This document shows positions 22,664 to 30,938 of a stretch of 31,169 nt of DNA, one piece after another. Both the position numbers and the translations under genes were made by a program. Source of the stretch: UMGS1766 sp963660915 (lineage in GTDB: Bacteria > Bacillota > Clostridia > Oscillospirales > Oscillospiraceae); the NCBI GenBank assembly GCA_963660915.1, contig CAVLAO010000013.1:1-31169 (forward strand), read 5' to 3'. The notes beneath the pieces were generated by a model that was given only the letters and a program-made list of their open reading frames with translations, did not search any database and was not told the origin of the DNA. Each line of letters begins with the position of its first letter. Position 1 is the first letter of the stretch.

Positions 22664-23858
22664 TGGAATGCTCCTTCCTGAGGAAGTCCAGTGCTTCCTG
22701 TGTGTTTTTATGAACGGGACTTCCGTGGCTGGAGATGTCTTCCACGCTCATCTCTAGACCCAACAAAACCGCGGCATCCAGGTCTTTGTAGACCAGTTTG
22801 CGAAGTTTCTTTACGCCGTCGAAATCCCGAGTGGGTTCCATATAGTCTGCGATGTAGAGAATTTTTTCCATCTGCGTCATATCCGGTTTCCCGGTGGTGT
22901 GCCAGTAAATTGCATCGCAGACAACATCCGGCATGCCGTATTCGTATCGGGCGATGGCGGAACCGGTTTTTGAGTGAAGCAGTTTGACGGATATTTTTTC
23001 TAAATCGTCCAAAATGATATCATATTTTGCGCACAAAGACAACTGCTCTTCCAGATTGAGGTATTTTGTGCAGTCGTGCAAAATTGCTGCGGCACGCGCC
23101 AGATTTTCATCCTCGCCCCAACGTCGGGCCAGCTTCACCGCTTCCTGTTCGCAACCCCGTACGTGGGGAATTCGTTTTGCGCGAATCATGGAATAAGAAC
23201 AGGCGCGTAAGTCTGCCCAATCCAAATGTTTCAGGTCGGCATTTGTTCCATAAAGTTTATGGCGCAAAATATAACCATAAACGGACTCATCCAATGCCCG
23301 GGGACGTTCTCCGGCAGCTAGTTGTTCCCGTAGTTTGGTTGAACTGGTCTCAACCAAATCTGGAACAGAAATTGTAGTGATTTTTGCCTGATAAGCGTCG
23401 GACAGGTATTTTTCCTGTGCGGCAAACTGCGCTGCTTCTTCCTGCGTTGTGCGGCTGAAGGCACAGATATGTGCCATAGAGAGAATGGACTCCGGTTCAT
23501 GCCATTGATGCAAGCTCAAAAACATATCGCTGCCGACAAGAAGCCACAGTTCATCCTTTGGATATGCGCATTTTAATGCTTTCAAGGTGTCGCTGGTATA
23601 GCTCTTTCCGTTGCGCTCCAACTCCAGAGGCAGCACTTCAATCGGAATTTTAAGCCCAAGTCGGTCAGCGGCCAGTTTTGTCATCGCCAATCGATGTTCG
23701 TTGGATGCACCATTCAGAGCAAGTTCCTTATGAGGAGGCACACCGGCGGGGATAAGCAACAGTTTATCCAACTTTAGTGCGGAAACTGCCGCTTGAGCGG
23801 CTGCCATATGTCCAAGGTGGATGGGATCGAAAGTTCCGCCGTAAATGCCGATTTTCAT
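22656..23858 (-). CDS. nadD: Fused nicotinate-nucleotide adenylyltransferase and YqeK-type HD hydrolase
   Basis: A 400-residue two-domain protein. Residues 1-203 are NadD, which adenylylates nicotinate mononucleotide in NAD synthesis: GGTFDPIHLGH (7-17), the PPHK segment (41-44) and SSTKLRE (172-178, the ISSTxxR-type motif). Residues 215-395 are a YqeK-type HD domain: His232, His261-Asp262 (ILHDCTKY), His295, His320 and Asp338 form the metal site. YqeK proteins hydrolyse Ap4A symmetrically to ADP. In Bacillus the two are separate adjacent genes; here no stop or start separates them. Start ATG 23858 with AGGAAG upstream. Fusion is direct from sequence; coordination of the two activities is inference. 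Confidence 0.93.
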   Translation of the reverse strand: MKIGIYGGTFDPIHLGHMAAAQAAVSALKLDKLLLIPAGVPPHKELALNGASNEHRLAMTKLAADRLGLKIPIEVLPLELERNGKSYTSDTLKALKCAYPKDELWLLVGSDMFLSLHQWHEPESILSMAHICAFSRTTQEEAAQFAAQEKYLSDAYQAKITTISVPDLVETSSTKLREQLAAGERPRALDESVYGYILRHKLYGTNADLKHLDWADLRACSYSMIRAKRIPHVRGCEQEAVKLARRWGEDENLARAAAILHDCTKYLNLEEQLSLCAKYDIILDDLEKISVKLLHSKTGSAIARYEYGMPDVVCDAIYWHTTGKPDMTQMEKILYIADYMEPTRDFDGVKKLRKLVYKDLDAAVLLGLEMSVEDISSHGSPVHKNTQEALDFLRKEHSNG

Positions 23859-23865
23859 TTCAGCA

Positions 23866-24174
23866 TCACTTCCTGACTAAAACGATTTTATCCTTCTTGT
23901 CTTTGCGATGAGAGGGACGATACAGCACGAATTTCGAACCGATGACCTGCACCTGTTCACTGCGGGTTTGTTTGCTCAGTTGCTCGCAAATTTCACGGGC
24001 GGTATACTCACAGGTTTCCAGCACCTTGCCCTTTACCAGTTCACGGCTTTCCAAGGCATCATTTGCCTGGGTGATCAGATTTTCGCCGATTCCGTCCTTA
24101 CCGACAATTAAAATGGTGTCAATGCCGTTGGCAAGGCTTCTCAGCTGAGCACGCTGTTTGCTTGTTAATTCCAT
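23866..24174 (-). CDS. yhbY: Ribosome-assembly RNA-binding protein YhbY
   Basis: A 102-residue CRM-domain protein (YhbY/YqeI family) that associates with the large ribosomal subunit precursor. Hallmarks are MELTSKQRAQLRSLANGIDTILIVGKDGI near the N-terminus, followed by ELVKGKVLETCEY and the GSKFVLYRPSHRKD ending. The start overlaps the end of the nucleotide pyrophosphatase gene by ten bases. The NadD/YqeK gene begins seven bases further on. Confidence 0.94.
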   Translation of the reverse strand: MELTSKQRAQLRSLANGIDTILIVGKDGIGENLITQANDALESRELVKGKVLETCEYTAREICEQLSKQTRSEQVQVIGSKFVLYRPSHRKDKKDKIVLVRK

Positions 24175-24782
24175 TCATTACCATCCTTGCTTTGTTCTTT
24201 TCGATAGTCCGCCAGTTTTTGAGATAATGCGCGGATTGCTGCTGCACGATGAGAGCAATTTTCTCTTTCCTCCATTGTCATTTCAGCCAGGGTTTTGCCA
24301 TGAGTGGGGACATAAAAGACCGGATCATACCCAAAACCCCCGGTGCCTTTCGGAACAATGGTGATTTTTCCGGGCAATTCACCTCTTGCAGAAACGATAT
24401 CTCCGTTGGGGAAAACACAGGTGATAACAGAAACAAACTTTGCGTTTCGATCGTCACTGCCGTTCAGGTTTTTCAGGAGTAGATGATATCGTTGGGAATC
24501 ATCAAGCCCGTCTCCGCCATAGCGAGCTGTATGAACACCGGGGGCGCCGTTGAGGGCATCAACACAGAGACCGGAATCATCGGCGATAGCCAGCATATGT
24601 GTTCTATCGGCTACTGTGCGTGCCTTTAACAGGGAATTTTCTTCAAAAGTTGTCCCGGTTTCGTCGACTTCAATGTTCAGCCCTAAATCGCTTTCCAGCA
24701 TCAGCTGAATACCCAAAGGGGCCAACCACAACTGCATTTCCTTTAATTTGCCGGAGTTGTGACTTGCCAATACCGCTTTCAC
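24165..24782 (-). CDS. rdgB: XTP/dITP diphosphatase (non-canonical purine NTP pyrophosphatase)
   Basis: A 205-residue Ham1/RdgB family enzyme that hydrolyses dITP, XTP and ITP to monophosphates, keeping deaminated purines out of nucleic acids. Family motifs are SHNSGKLKEM (8-17), ADDSGLCVDALNGAPGVHTARYGG and GGFGYDPVFYVP, with SHRAAAIRAL near the end. It starts at GTG (24782), which overlaps the rph stop as GTGA and has GGGGGA upstream. Confidence 0.95.
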   Translation of the reverse strand: MKAVLASHNSGKLKEMQLWLAPLGIQLMLESDLGLNIEVDETGTTFEENSLLKARTVADRTHMLAIADDSGLCVDALNGAPGVHTARYGGDGLDDSQRYHLLLKNLNGSDDRNAKFVSVITCVFPNGDIVSARGELPGKITIVPKGTGGFGYDPVFYVPTHGKTLAEMTMEERENCSHRAAAIRALSQKLADYRKEQSKDGNEWN

Positions 24783-25501
24783 AGTAAATCCCCCAAAAGT
24801 TCACGCTGCAGCTTGTTCAGCTCATCGATACCCTTAGCGCAAAGCTGCACCAGAGTTTGCTGTTCTTCCAGAGAAAAAGCACGACCCTCTCCAGTACCCT
24901 GAATCTCAATTAACTTCTTATCTTCCGTCATTACGCAGTTCAGATCTACCATTGCGCTGGAATCTTCATAGTATTGCAGATCCAGCATGGGAACATCGTC
25001 GACAATACCGGCAGACACAGCGGCCACTTGATGAATAATGGGATTTTCGGTCAGAAGACCGTCCTTCATCAGTTTCTGAACCGCCAATGCCAGTGCAACA
25101 AAACCGCCGGTAATGGACGCAGTGCGGGTTCCGCCATCTCCCTGAAGCACATCGCAGTCAATGGTGATTTGACGTGGACCTAATTTTTGCATGTCAACGG
25201 CGGCACGCAGGGAACGACCGATCAGACGCTGAATTTCTGCACTGCGGCCATTTAGTTTTAATTTTGCAATGTCCCGCTTGGAGCGGCTGCGGTTGGCACG
25301 GGGCAGCATGTTATATTCTGCTGTTACCCAACCTTCGCCTTCCGGAACATGAGGAGGAACACGTTCTTCTACAGAGGCGGTAATATTGACGTGGGTACTG
25401 CCGCATTTGATGAGGACGCTTCCCTCTGCAAATTCATTCACATTGGGGATAATTGTGACGGGGCGCATTTGATCGTTGGCCCGTCCGTCTCGTCTAGCCA
25501 T
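24779..25501 (-). CDS. rph: Ribonuclease PH
   Basis: A 240-residue phosphorolytic 3'-5' exoribonuclease that trims tRNA 3' ends. Typical features are the start RRDGRANDQMRPV, the RSRSKRDI... RSAEIQRLIGRSLRAA segment, the catalytic region ITIDCDVLQGDGGTRTASITG and the late EIQGTGEGRAFS. Length is normal. GGGAGGAAAT precedes the ATG at 25501. The rph-rdgB pairing is a widespread arrangement. Confidence 0.97.
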   Translation of the reverse strand: MARRDGRANDQMRPVTIIPNVNEFAEGSVLIKCGSTHVNITASVEERVPPHVPEGEGWVTAEYNMLPRANRSRSKRDIAKLKLNGRSAEIQRLIGRSLRAAVDMQKLGPRQITIDCDVLQGDGGTRTASITGGFVALALAVQKLMKDGLLTENPIIHQVAAVSAGIVDDVPMLDLQYYEDSSAMVDLNCVMTEDKKLIEIQGTGEGRAFSLEEQQTLVQLCAKGIDELNKLQRELLGDLL

Positions 25502-25515
25502 GCTGATTTCCTCCC

Positions 25516-26382
25516 TTAAATAAGTGCGTCTGCAAAGGCATCCGGATCAAACGGCTTCAGATCCTCCATGCCTTCGCCAACACCTGCAAATTTAACCGGT
25601 ACGCCGAGTTCCTGAGCGATGGCAATGGCAATTCCGCCCTTGGCGGTGCCATCCAGTTTTGTCAGCACAATGCCTGTAATACCGGCTGCTTCTTTAAATT
25701 GTTTGGCTTGAATCAGTCCGTTTTGACCGGTAGTGGCATCTAAAACCAGCAGAGTCTCCCGGCTGCAGTCCGGGCATTCCCGGTCGATAACCCGGCTGAT
25801 TTTGTTCAACTCGTTCATCAGGTTCGCTTTGTTGTGCAGACGGCCGGCTGTGTCAATCAGCACAACATCTGCACCTCTCGCTTTGGCGGCCGAGAGGGAA
25901 TCAAAAACAACGGCGGCAGGGTCAGCTCCTTCTCCTTGCTTGACAATCTCCACTCCGCAGCGTTCTGCCCAGATGGTCAGCTGCTCTGCTGCTGCGGCCC
26001 GAAATGTGTCTGCGGCAGAGAAGATGACCTTTTTCCCTTGCTCCTTCAGATTATGTCCGATCTTTCCTATTGTTGTGGTTTTTCCGACACCGTTTACGCC
26101 AATGAAAAGCACCACAGACGGTTTGGAATTCTGATCAAGAGCCAGATCGTCTACGCGCATCATTTCCGCCAGAATTTCCTTCATGCAGGTACGCGCGCCT
26201 TCCACATCCTTGATGTGTTCTGCACGTACCCGGCGACGGAGCTCTTCTACCGCCTTGAGTGTGGTGTCCATTCCCATGTCGGCCAGAATGAGGGATTCTT
26301 CCAACCCATCATAAAAACTGTCGTCCAACTTGCTGAAGCCGTTGAAAATACCAAGTTTTTTGATTTTATCAAAAAAGCCCAT
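25516..26382 (-). CDS. ftsY: Signal recognition particle receptor FtsY
   Basis: A 288-residue SRP-type GTPase that receives ribosome-nascent-chain complexes for membrane insertion. The N domain (1-80) is followed by P-loop GVNGVGKTT (95-103), then DTFRAAAAEQL, LIDTAGR, TKLDGTAKGG and the closing GVGEGMEDLKPFDPDAF. It lacks the long acidic A domain of enterobacterial FtsY, as is usual in Firmicutes. GAAAGGAGAG precedes the ATG at 26382, and smc is 27 bases upstream. Confidence 0.97.
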   Translation of the reverse strand: MGFFDKIKKLGIFNGFSKLDDSFYDGLEESLILADMGMDTTLKAVEELRRRVRAEHIKDVEGARTCMKEILAEMMRVDDLALDQNSKPSVVLFIGVNGVGKTTTIGKIGHNLKEQGKKVIFSAADTFRAAAAEQLTIWAERCGVEIVKQGEGADPAAVVFDSLSAAKARGADVVLIDTAGRLHNKANLMNELNKISRVIDRECPDCSRETLLVLDATTGQNGLIQAKQFKEAAGITGIVLTKLDGTAKGGIAIAIAQELGVPVKFAGVGEGMEDLKPFDPDAFADALI

Positions 26383-26409
26383 ACGGAACTCTCCTTTCAG
26401 AGTTTGACT

Positions 26410-29400
26410 TTATTTAATGTTCAGTTCCCGCTCAGCATCATTCAGATTGATGGTTAGCATACGGGATACACCTTGTTCCTGCATAGTAATGCCATACAGT
26501 ACATCCGCTTCTTCCATGGTTCCGCGGCGGTGCGTAATGCAGATAAATTGAGTGTGATCGGTGATGGAACGCATATAGCGGGCAAAACGAGTGACATTTG
26601 CGTCGTCCAATGCCGCCTCAATTTCGTCCATCACGACAAACGGAGTGGGACGAACTTTTAAAATGGAAAAATACAAAGCAATGGCAACAAAGGCCTTCTC
26701 ACCGCCGGAGAGAAGAGAAATGATTTTCAAGCTCTTTCCGGGGGGCTGCACCTTGATCTCAATGCCGCAGTTTAAAATGTCATCTTCGTCTTCCAGTTCC
26801 AGAGATGCCTTTCCTCCGCGGAACAGTTCCTGGAAGGTTTGAGTAAAGGACTCGGAAATTCGTTCAAACTGAACGGCGAATATCTGCTTCATTTCCTCTG
26901 TTATGGATCCGATAATTGTTCCCAACTCTGTTTTGGAACGTTCAACATCAGAACGCTGATCAACAAGGTAGGTGTACCGCTCATTGACTCGCTGAAATTC
27001 CTCAATTGCACCAACATTTACGTTTCCAAGACCGCTGATGGAACGCTTCAGTTCTGAGATGCGTCGCGTGGCCTGAGAGAGATTTTCAATTTCCTGACGC
27101 TGTTTTTCAGCCTCGGAGTGAGAAAGCTCATAGCTATCCCAAAGCTTATCCAAAATCTGCTTTTCTTCCAGTTCGGCGGACACCTTCTTTTGCTCCAAGC
27201 GAGCAACGGCACCTTCTAATGCCAGCAGCTGTTCATTCTTTGCGCGTGCTTCCTTGTCTGCCTGATTTCTCTGCGCTTCCAGCTGTAAACGAGCCTGTGT
27301 CAGCTGATGCAGAGCCTGTTCCTGTTGAATCCGGTCGCCGCTTCGACTTTTCAATTGCTGTTCTTTTTCTGCAATTTCGGCATTCAACAGTTGGTCTCGC
27401 TGGCTACAGACATCGATCTGGGCGCGGCGTGTATCCTGATCGGTAGACAGACCGTCCTGCAAAGCGATCAGTTCCTCTTTAGTGTGGATCACTGCGCCTT
27501 CCTCTGCGTCCAGGCTGGCTAATTCCATTTTTAATCGGGCAATTTCATCAAACAGAGACTGGCTTTGCTGCCGGGCGGCATTCGCTCCGGCAGATTTGCC
27601 CTCGGCTTCCGCCTGAAGAGCAGCAGCTTCACCTTCCAGTTCTGTAATACGCACGCGTGCGGCTTCTGCTTCTGCTTCGGCTTTTGCAATGCGTTGAGAA
27701 AGGACGGACAGTTCCTCCTGATATCCGGTTTGTCCGCGTTCCAATCCGTCCAGTAGGATCTTATATTGCCCAACCTCGCCCTCTAATTTGAGAATGGAGG
27801 TGTCTAATTCCTGCTTCTGGCTTTGGGCAACCTCCAGATCATATGCGGCGCGATTTGCTTCCCGCTGCGCTTCCTCCGCACTTTGTTTTGCGGAGGAGAG
27901 TTTCTCACGAAGAGAGGTGATTTGCTGGTTCAGCCGTTCCAACTCATTGGAACGGGAAAGAATGCCTGCGCTGCGGCTGACACTGCCGCCGGTCATGGAA
28001 CCACCGGCGTTTAATACCTGCCCGTCCAGTGTGACAATGCGGTAGCGGTGGTGATAGGCACGGGCGATTCTGATTGCCGAGTCCATATCTTCTGCGATGA
28101 TCACTCGACCCAGAAGATTGGCAAAGATATTTTGATATTGGGCATCATAGCTGATCAATTGAGCTGCAATGCCAATGAAACCGGAATGTTGTTCCAGACC
28201 GTTTTCCTGAATAGAGTTTGGCCGAATGGCATCCATGGGAAGAAAGGTGCATCGACCGCCGTCGCGCCGTTTTAAATAGGCAATAGCGGCCTTACCGTCC
28301 TCTTCCCGCTCGACGACAATGTTTTGCATCGCACCGCCCAATGCAATCTCAATGGCGACGGCATATTGATCCGGTACCTTTAACAAGCCTGCAACAGGGC
28401 CGCGGATTCCGGTGAGTTGGCGCCGGTCTGCGCTTTGCATCACGACTTTAACTGCCTTGGAGTAGCCTTCGTAGAGCTTTTCCATTTCGGAGAGCATACG
28501 AATGCGGCTGGAAACTGCGTTTTCTTCCATCGTCAGTTGCATGCTTTGGTCGCTTGCAGCGGTCAGCTTTTTTTTGCGGGATTGAAGTCGGAGTTCATGA
28601 CCGGAGATCACATTGGCAAGGTTATCCCGGCGAGAATGCAATTTTTCCAACTCGGTTTGCCGAGTATCAAATTCTGCCCTTGCAGTTGCTATGCGATCAG
28701 CGGTATCCTGGATTGCGGAAGTTAAACTGGCTTTTCGGCCCGTCAACTCCTGCTGGGCGGCGGCCAGTGCACTGAGCAATGCCCTTGCATCTCCGGCAGA
28801 GGCATTTTGCAAGGCTACCTTTTCCTGCAGGGCTTCCATTTCCTGATCCAAATTGCCGACGGCTTGACGATTTCTTGCTTCTTCCGTCTCCTTTTGCTGC
28901 AATTGTTGAGAGAGTGTTTCACGGAGAGAATGAATTTCGGCTAAACGACGCACGCGATCGGCAATTTGACCGGCGATGGATTGAGCGCGTTCACTTTGTT
29001 GATCCATTTCCTGCTGAACCCGGTTGGCATTCTCCAGGTTGTTTTTCACTTCTGTTTTCAGGACAGCAATCGCGGATTCCAATTCATTGGCGGCTTCATC
29101 TAATCTGGAAAGCGTTGCGCGGATTTGCTCTGCTTCTAATTCTTTGCCCTGCATTTCACCGGTTAAAGCCTCTGCCTTGGCATAGAGGGCTTCCTGTCCC
29201 CTTGCAGCATCGTCTCTATCCTGTACGGCGGTTTCGTAATCACAGGCCAACTTGCGGTTGTTTTCACGCAGACGATCCAGCTGTTCCATCCAGACAGAAA
29301 TCTCCAGCCCGCGCAGTTCGTCCCGGTAAACAAGATATTTTTTTGCTTTTTCCGATTGGATGCGCAGCGGTTCTACCTGCAGTTCCAGTTCCTCGATTTT

Positions 29401-29979
29401 GTCAGAAATACGCAAAAGATTGTCTGCGGTTCGCTCCAGTTTCCGCTCAGCTTCTTCTTTACGGTGGCGATAACGGGAAATGCCGGCGGCTTCTTCAAAA
29501 ATTTCTCTTCGGTCAGCACTTTTGACCGATAGAATGGCATCTACCTTTCCCTGCCCGATGATAGAGTAACCTTCACGGCCAAGACCGGTGTCCATAAGCA
29601 ACTCGTTAATATCCTTTAAGCGGCAGGAAGACTTGTTAATGAAGTATTCACTTTCGCCGGAACGGTAGTAGCGGCGGGTTATCATTACCTCTGTTTCAGG
29701 ACGGTCAAAGATGTGCTGGGTGTTGTCTAAAATTAACGACACCTCGGCATAACCCATTTGCTTGCGCTTTTGGGTCCCGCCGAAAATAACATCCTCCATT
29801 TTGCCGCCTCGAAGTGCACGAGAGGACTGCTCCCCCATAACCCAGAGAATTGCGTCGGAAATATTCGATTTTCCGCTGCCGTTGGGACCGACAATGGCAG
29901 TAATATCCTCGCCGAAAGTGAGGACAGTCTTATCGGGGAATGACTTGAATCCCTGAATCTCTAAGGCTTTTAAATACAA
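26410..29979 (-). CDS. smc: Chromosome segregation ATPase SMC
   Basis: A protein of about 1189 residues that forms the bacterial condensin core. The N-terminal half-ATPase has Walker A GPNGSGKS (31-38). Two long coiled coils (about 165-505 and 660-1000) flank a hinge around 515-660 (YSKAVKVVM to the glycine-rich GGSMTGGSVSR). The C-terminal half has LSGGEKAFVAIAL and Walker B PFVVMDEIEAALDDANV. I place the start at the TTG at 29979: MYLKALEIQGFKSF then matches the normal SMC N-terminus, and GAGGTG lies six bases upstream. The GTG at 29988 in the same frame is itself part of that ribosome binding site. It is first in the eight-gene operon. Confidence 0.95.
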   Translation of the reverse strand: MYLKALEIQGFKSFPDKTVLTFGEDITAIVGPNGSGKSNISDAILWVMGEQSSRALRGGKMEDVIFGGTQKRKQMGYAEVSLILDNTQHIFDRPETEVMITRRYYRSGESEYFINKSSCRLKDINELLMDTGLGREGYSIIGQGKVDAILSVKSADRREIFEEAAGISRYRHRKEEAERKLERTADNLLRISDKIEELELQVEPLRIQSEKAKKYLVYRDELRGLEISVWMEQLDRLRENNRKLACDYETAVQDRDDAARGQEALYAKAEALTGEMQGKELEAEQIRATLSRLDEAANELESAIAVLKTEVKNNLENANRVQQEMDQQSERAQSIAGQIADRVRRLAEIHSLRETLSQQLQQKETEEARNRQAVGNLDQEMEALQEKVALQNASAGDARALLSALAAAQQELTGRKASLTSAIQDTADRIATARAEFDTRQTELEKLHSRRDNLANVISGHELRLQSRKKKLTAASDQSMQLTMEENAVSSRIRMLSEMEKLYEGYSKAVKVVMQSADRRQLTGIRGPVAGLLKVPDQYAVAIEIALGGAMQNIVVEREEDGKAAIAYLKRRDGGRCTFLPMDAIRPNSIQENGLEQHSGFIGIAAQLISYDAQYQNIFANLLGRVIIAEDMDSAIRIARAYHHRYRIVTLDGQVLNAGGSMTGGSVSRSAGILSRSNELERLNQQITSLREKLSSAKQSAEEAQREANRAAYDLEVAQSQKQELDTSILKLEGEVGQYKILLDGLERGQTGYQEELSVLSQRIAKAEAEAEAARVRITELEGEAAALQAEAEGKSAGANAARQQSQSLFDEIARLKMELASLDAEEGAVIHTKEELIALQDGLSTDQDTRRAQIDVCSQRDQLLNAEIAEKEQQLKSRSGDRIQQEQALHQLTQARLQLEAQRNQADKEARAKNEQLLALEGAVARLEQKKVSAELEEKQILDKLWDSYELSHSEAEKQRQEIENLSQATRRISELKRSISGLGNVNVGAIEEFQRVNERYTYLVDQRSDVERSKTELGTIIGSITEEMKQIFAVQFERISESFTQTFQELFRGGKASLELEDEDDILNCGIEIKVQPPGKSLKIISLLSGGEKAFVAIALYFSILKVRPTPFVVMDEIEAALDDANVTRFARYMRSITDHTQFICITHRRGTMEEADVLYGITMQEQGVSRMLTINLNDAERELNIK

Positions 29980-30030
29980 AGAGTGCACCTCTAATCACAA
30001 AATGAGCATAATAACTCAAGCTAGCATATC

Positions 30031-30059
30031 ATTATATCAATACAACGAAAAAAAAGCAA
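30031..30059 (-). promoter_or_regulatory. Promoter of the smc-ftsY-rph-rdgB-yhbY-nadD/yqeK-rsfS-leuS operon
   Basis: Minus strand TTGCTT (30059-30054), a 17-bp spacer and a perfect TATAAT (30036-30031) give a start near 30024 and a 45-nt leader before smc. Spacings within the operon are tight, from a 10-base overlap to a 30-base gap, and no internal terminator was seen. Confidence 0.75.
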
Positions 30060-30161
30060 GGAAACACAAGGATGCGGTGCCATAATGCATGTAGCGTTAC
30101 AATGGTTTTAATCGACATAGGAAAAATTTTGTGCTCTATGCAACATTTTTCTTCAAACCAC

Positions 30162-30190
30162 TTGAAATTTTCTGCAATATCGGATACTAT
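30162..30190 (+). promoter_or_regulatory. Promoter of the tetR-surface-protein unit
   Basis: TTGAAA (30162-30167), a 17-bp spacer and TACTAT (30185-30190), matching consensus at five and four to five positions. A TGGTA-CACA-TACCA inverted repeat (30196-30209) lies over the predicted transcription start. Confidence 0.6.
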
Positions 30191-30195
30191 TTAAA

Positions 30196-30209
30196 TGGTA
30201 CACATACCA
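30196..30209. promoter_or_regulatory. Candidate TetR operator
   Basis: TGGTA (30196-30200) and TACCA (30205-30209) are inverted around CACA, starting six bases after the -10 hexamer and ahead of the tetR start. TetR regulators often bind such palindromes over their own promoter. The arms are only five bases, so confidence is low. Confidence 0.35.
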
Positions 30210-30233
30210 AGCAACAAATAAGGATTACATGTT

Positions 30234-30938
30234 ATGAGAAAAGACGGAATAGCAACCAAGAAAAAAATACTTACCGTGTGTGTTCGCCTGTTTTTGGAGC
30301 AGGGCTACAAGAACACCACGGTCACACAGATTACCGAACAAGCGCAGGTTACAAGGAGCAGCTTTCAGCATCTGTTTCCAACCAAGGACGCTGTTTTAAC
30401 GGAGTTGGCAGGAACCATGTTTGACGGTCAGTTCGGAGTGGCAAAAAGTATTGCAAGCGATAGCCTGCCGCCAATTTACATTTATGCCGTGGAAACTGCA
30501 GTTCAGCTCACATTAACCGAGCTGAACGAAAATTTGCGGGAAATCTATATCGAAGCCTATACCCAGCCGAGTACGGCGGAATTTATCTATCTGCACACCA
30601 CGGCGGAATTGAAAAAGATTTTTGGCGCAAGCTTTCCCGATTATACCGACAGCGATTTTTATGAAATGGAAATCGGTACATCGGGGCTGATGTGCAACTA
30701 TATGGCGCGGAAATGCGACATCCATTTTCCGCTTGATCACAAAATAAACCGCTTTTTAACTGCGGCAATGCGTGTGTATAAAGTGCCGGAGGAAGAACAG
30801 GAGAAGGTGCTTGCCTTTGTGGCAGGGCTGGATATAACGGCAATGGCAAAGGATGTGATGTGCAAGCTGTTTATATTGCTGGAAATGAAATTTGACTTTA
30901 AACTGCCGACCGACGACGAAACGGAGGGAACGCGATGA
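30234..30938 (+). CDS. TetR family transcriptional regulator
   Basis: A 234-residue DNA-binding regulator. Residues 8-55 form the TetR helix-turn-helix domain: KKKILTVCVRLFLEQGYKNTTVTQITEQAQVTRSSFQHLFPTKDAVLTEL shows the usual order, with TRSSFQHLFPTKDA as the recognition helix region. The remaining helical part (60-234) would bind an unknown ligand. TAAGGA at 30219-30224 precedes the ATG. Its stop overlaps the next start as ATGA, so the regulator and the secreted protein are translationally coupled. That suggests it controls, and is made with, the surface protein. Confidence 0.88.
   Translation: MRKDGIATKKKILTVCVRLFLEQGYKNTTVTQITEQAQVTRSSFQHLFPTKDAVLTELAGTMFDGQFGVAKSIASDSLPPIYIYAVETAVQLTLTELNENLREIYIEAYTQPSTAEFIYLHTTAELKKIFGASFPDYTDSDFYEMEIGTSGLMCNYMARKCDIHFPLDHKINRFLTAAMRVYKVPEEEQEKVLAFVAGLDITAMAKDVMCKLFILLEMKFDFKLPTDDETEGTR

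Noticed and set aside
28779..29525. 248-codon plus-strand open frame antisense to smc
   Set aside because: It lies wholly within the SMC coiled-coil coding region, with arginine/proline-rich nonsense-like composition. SMC is certain.
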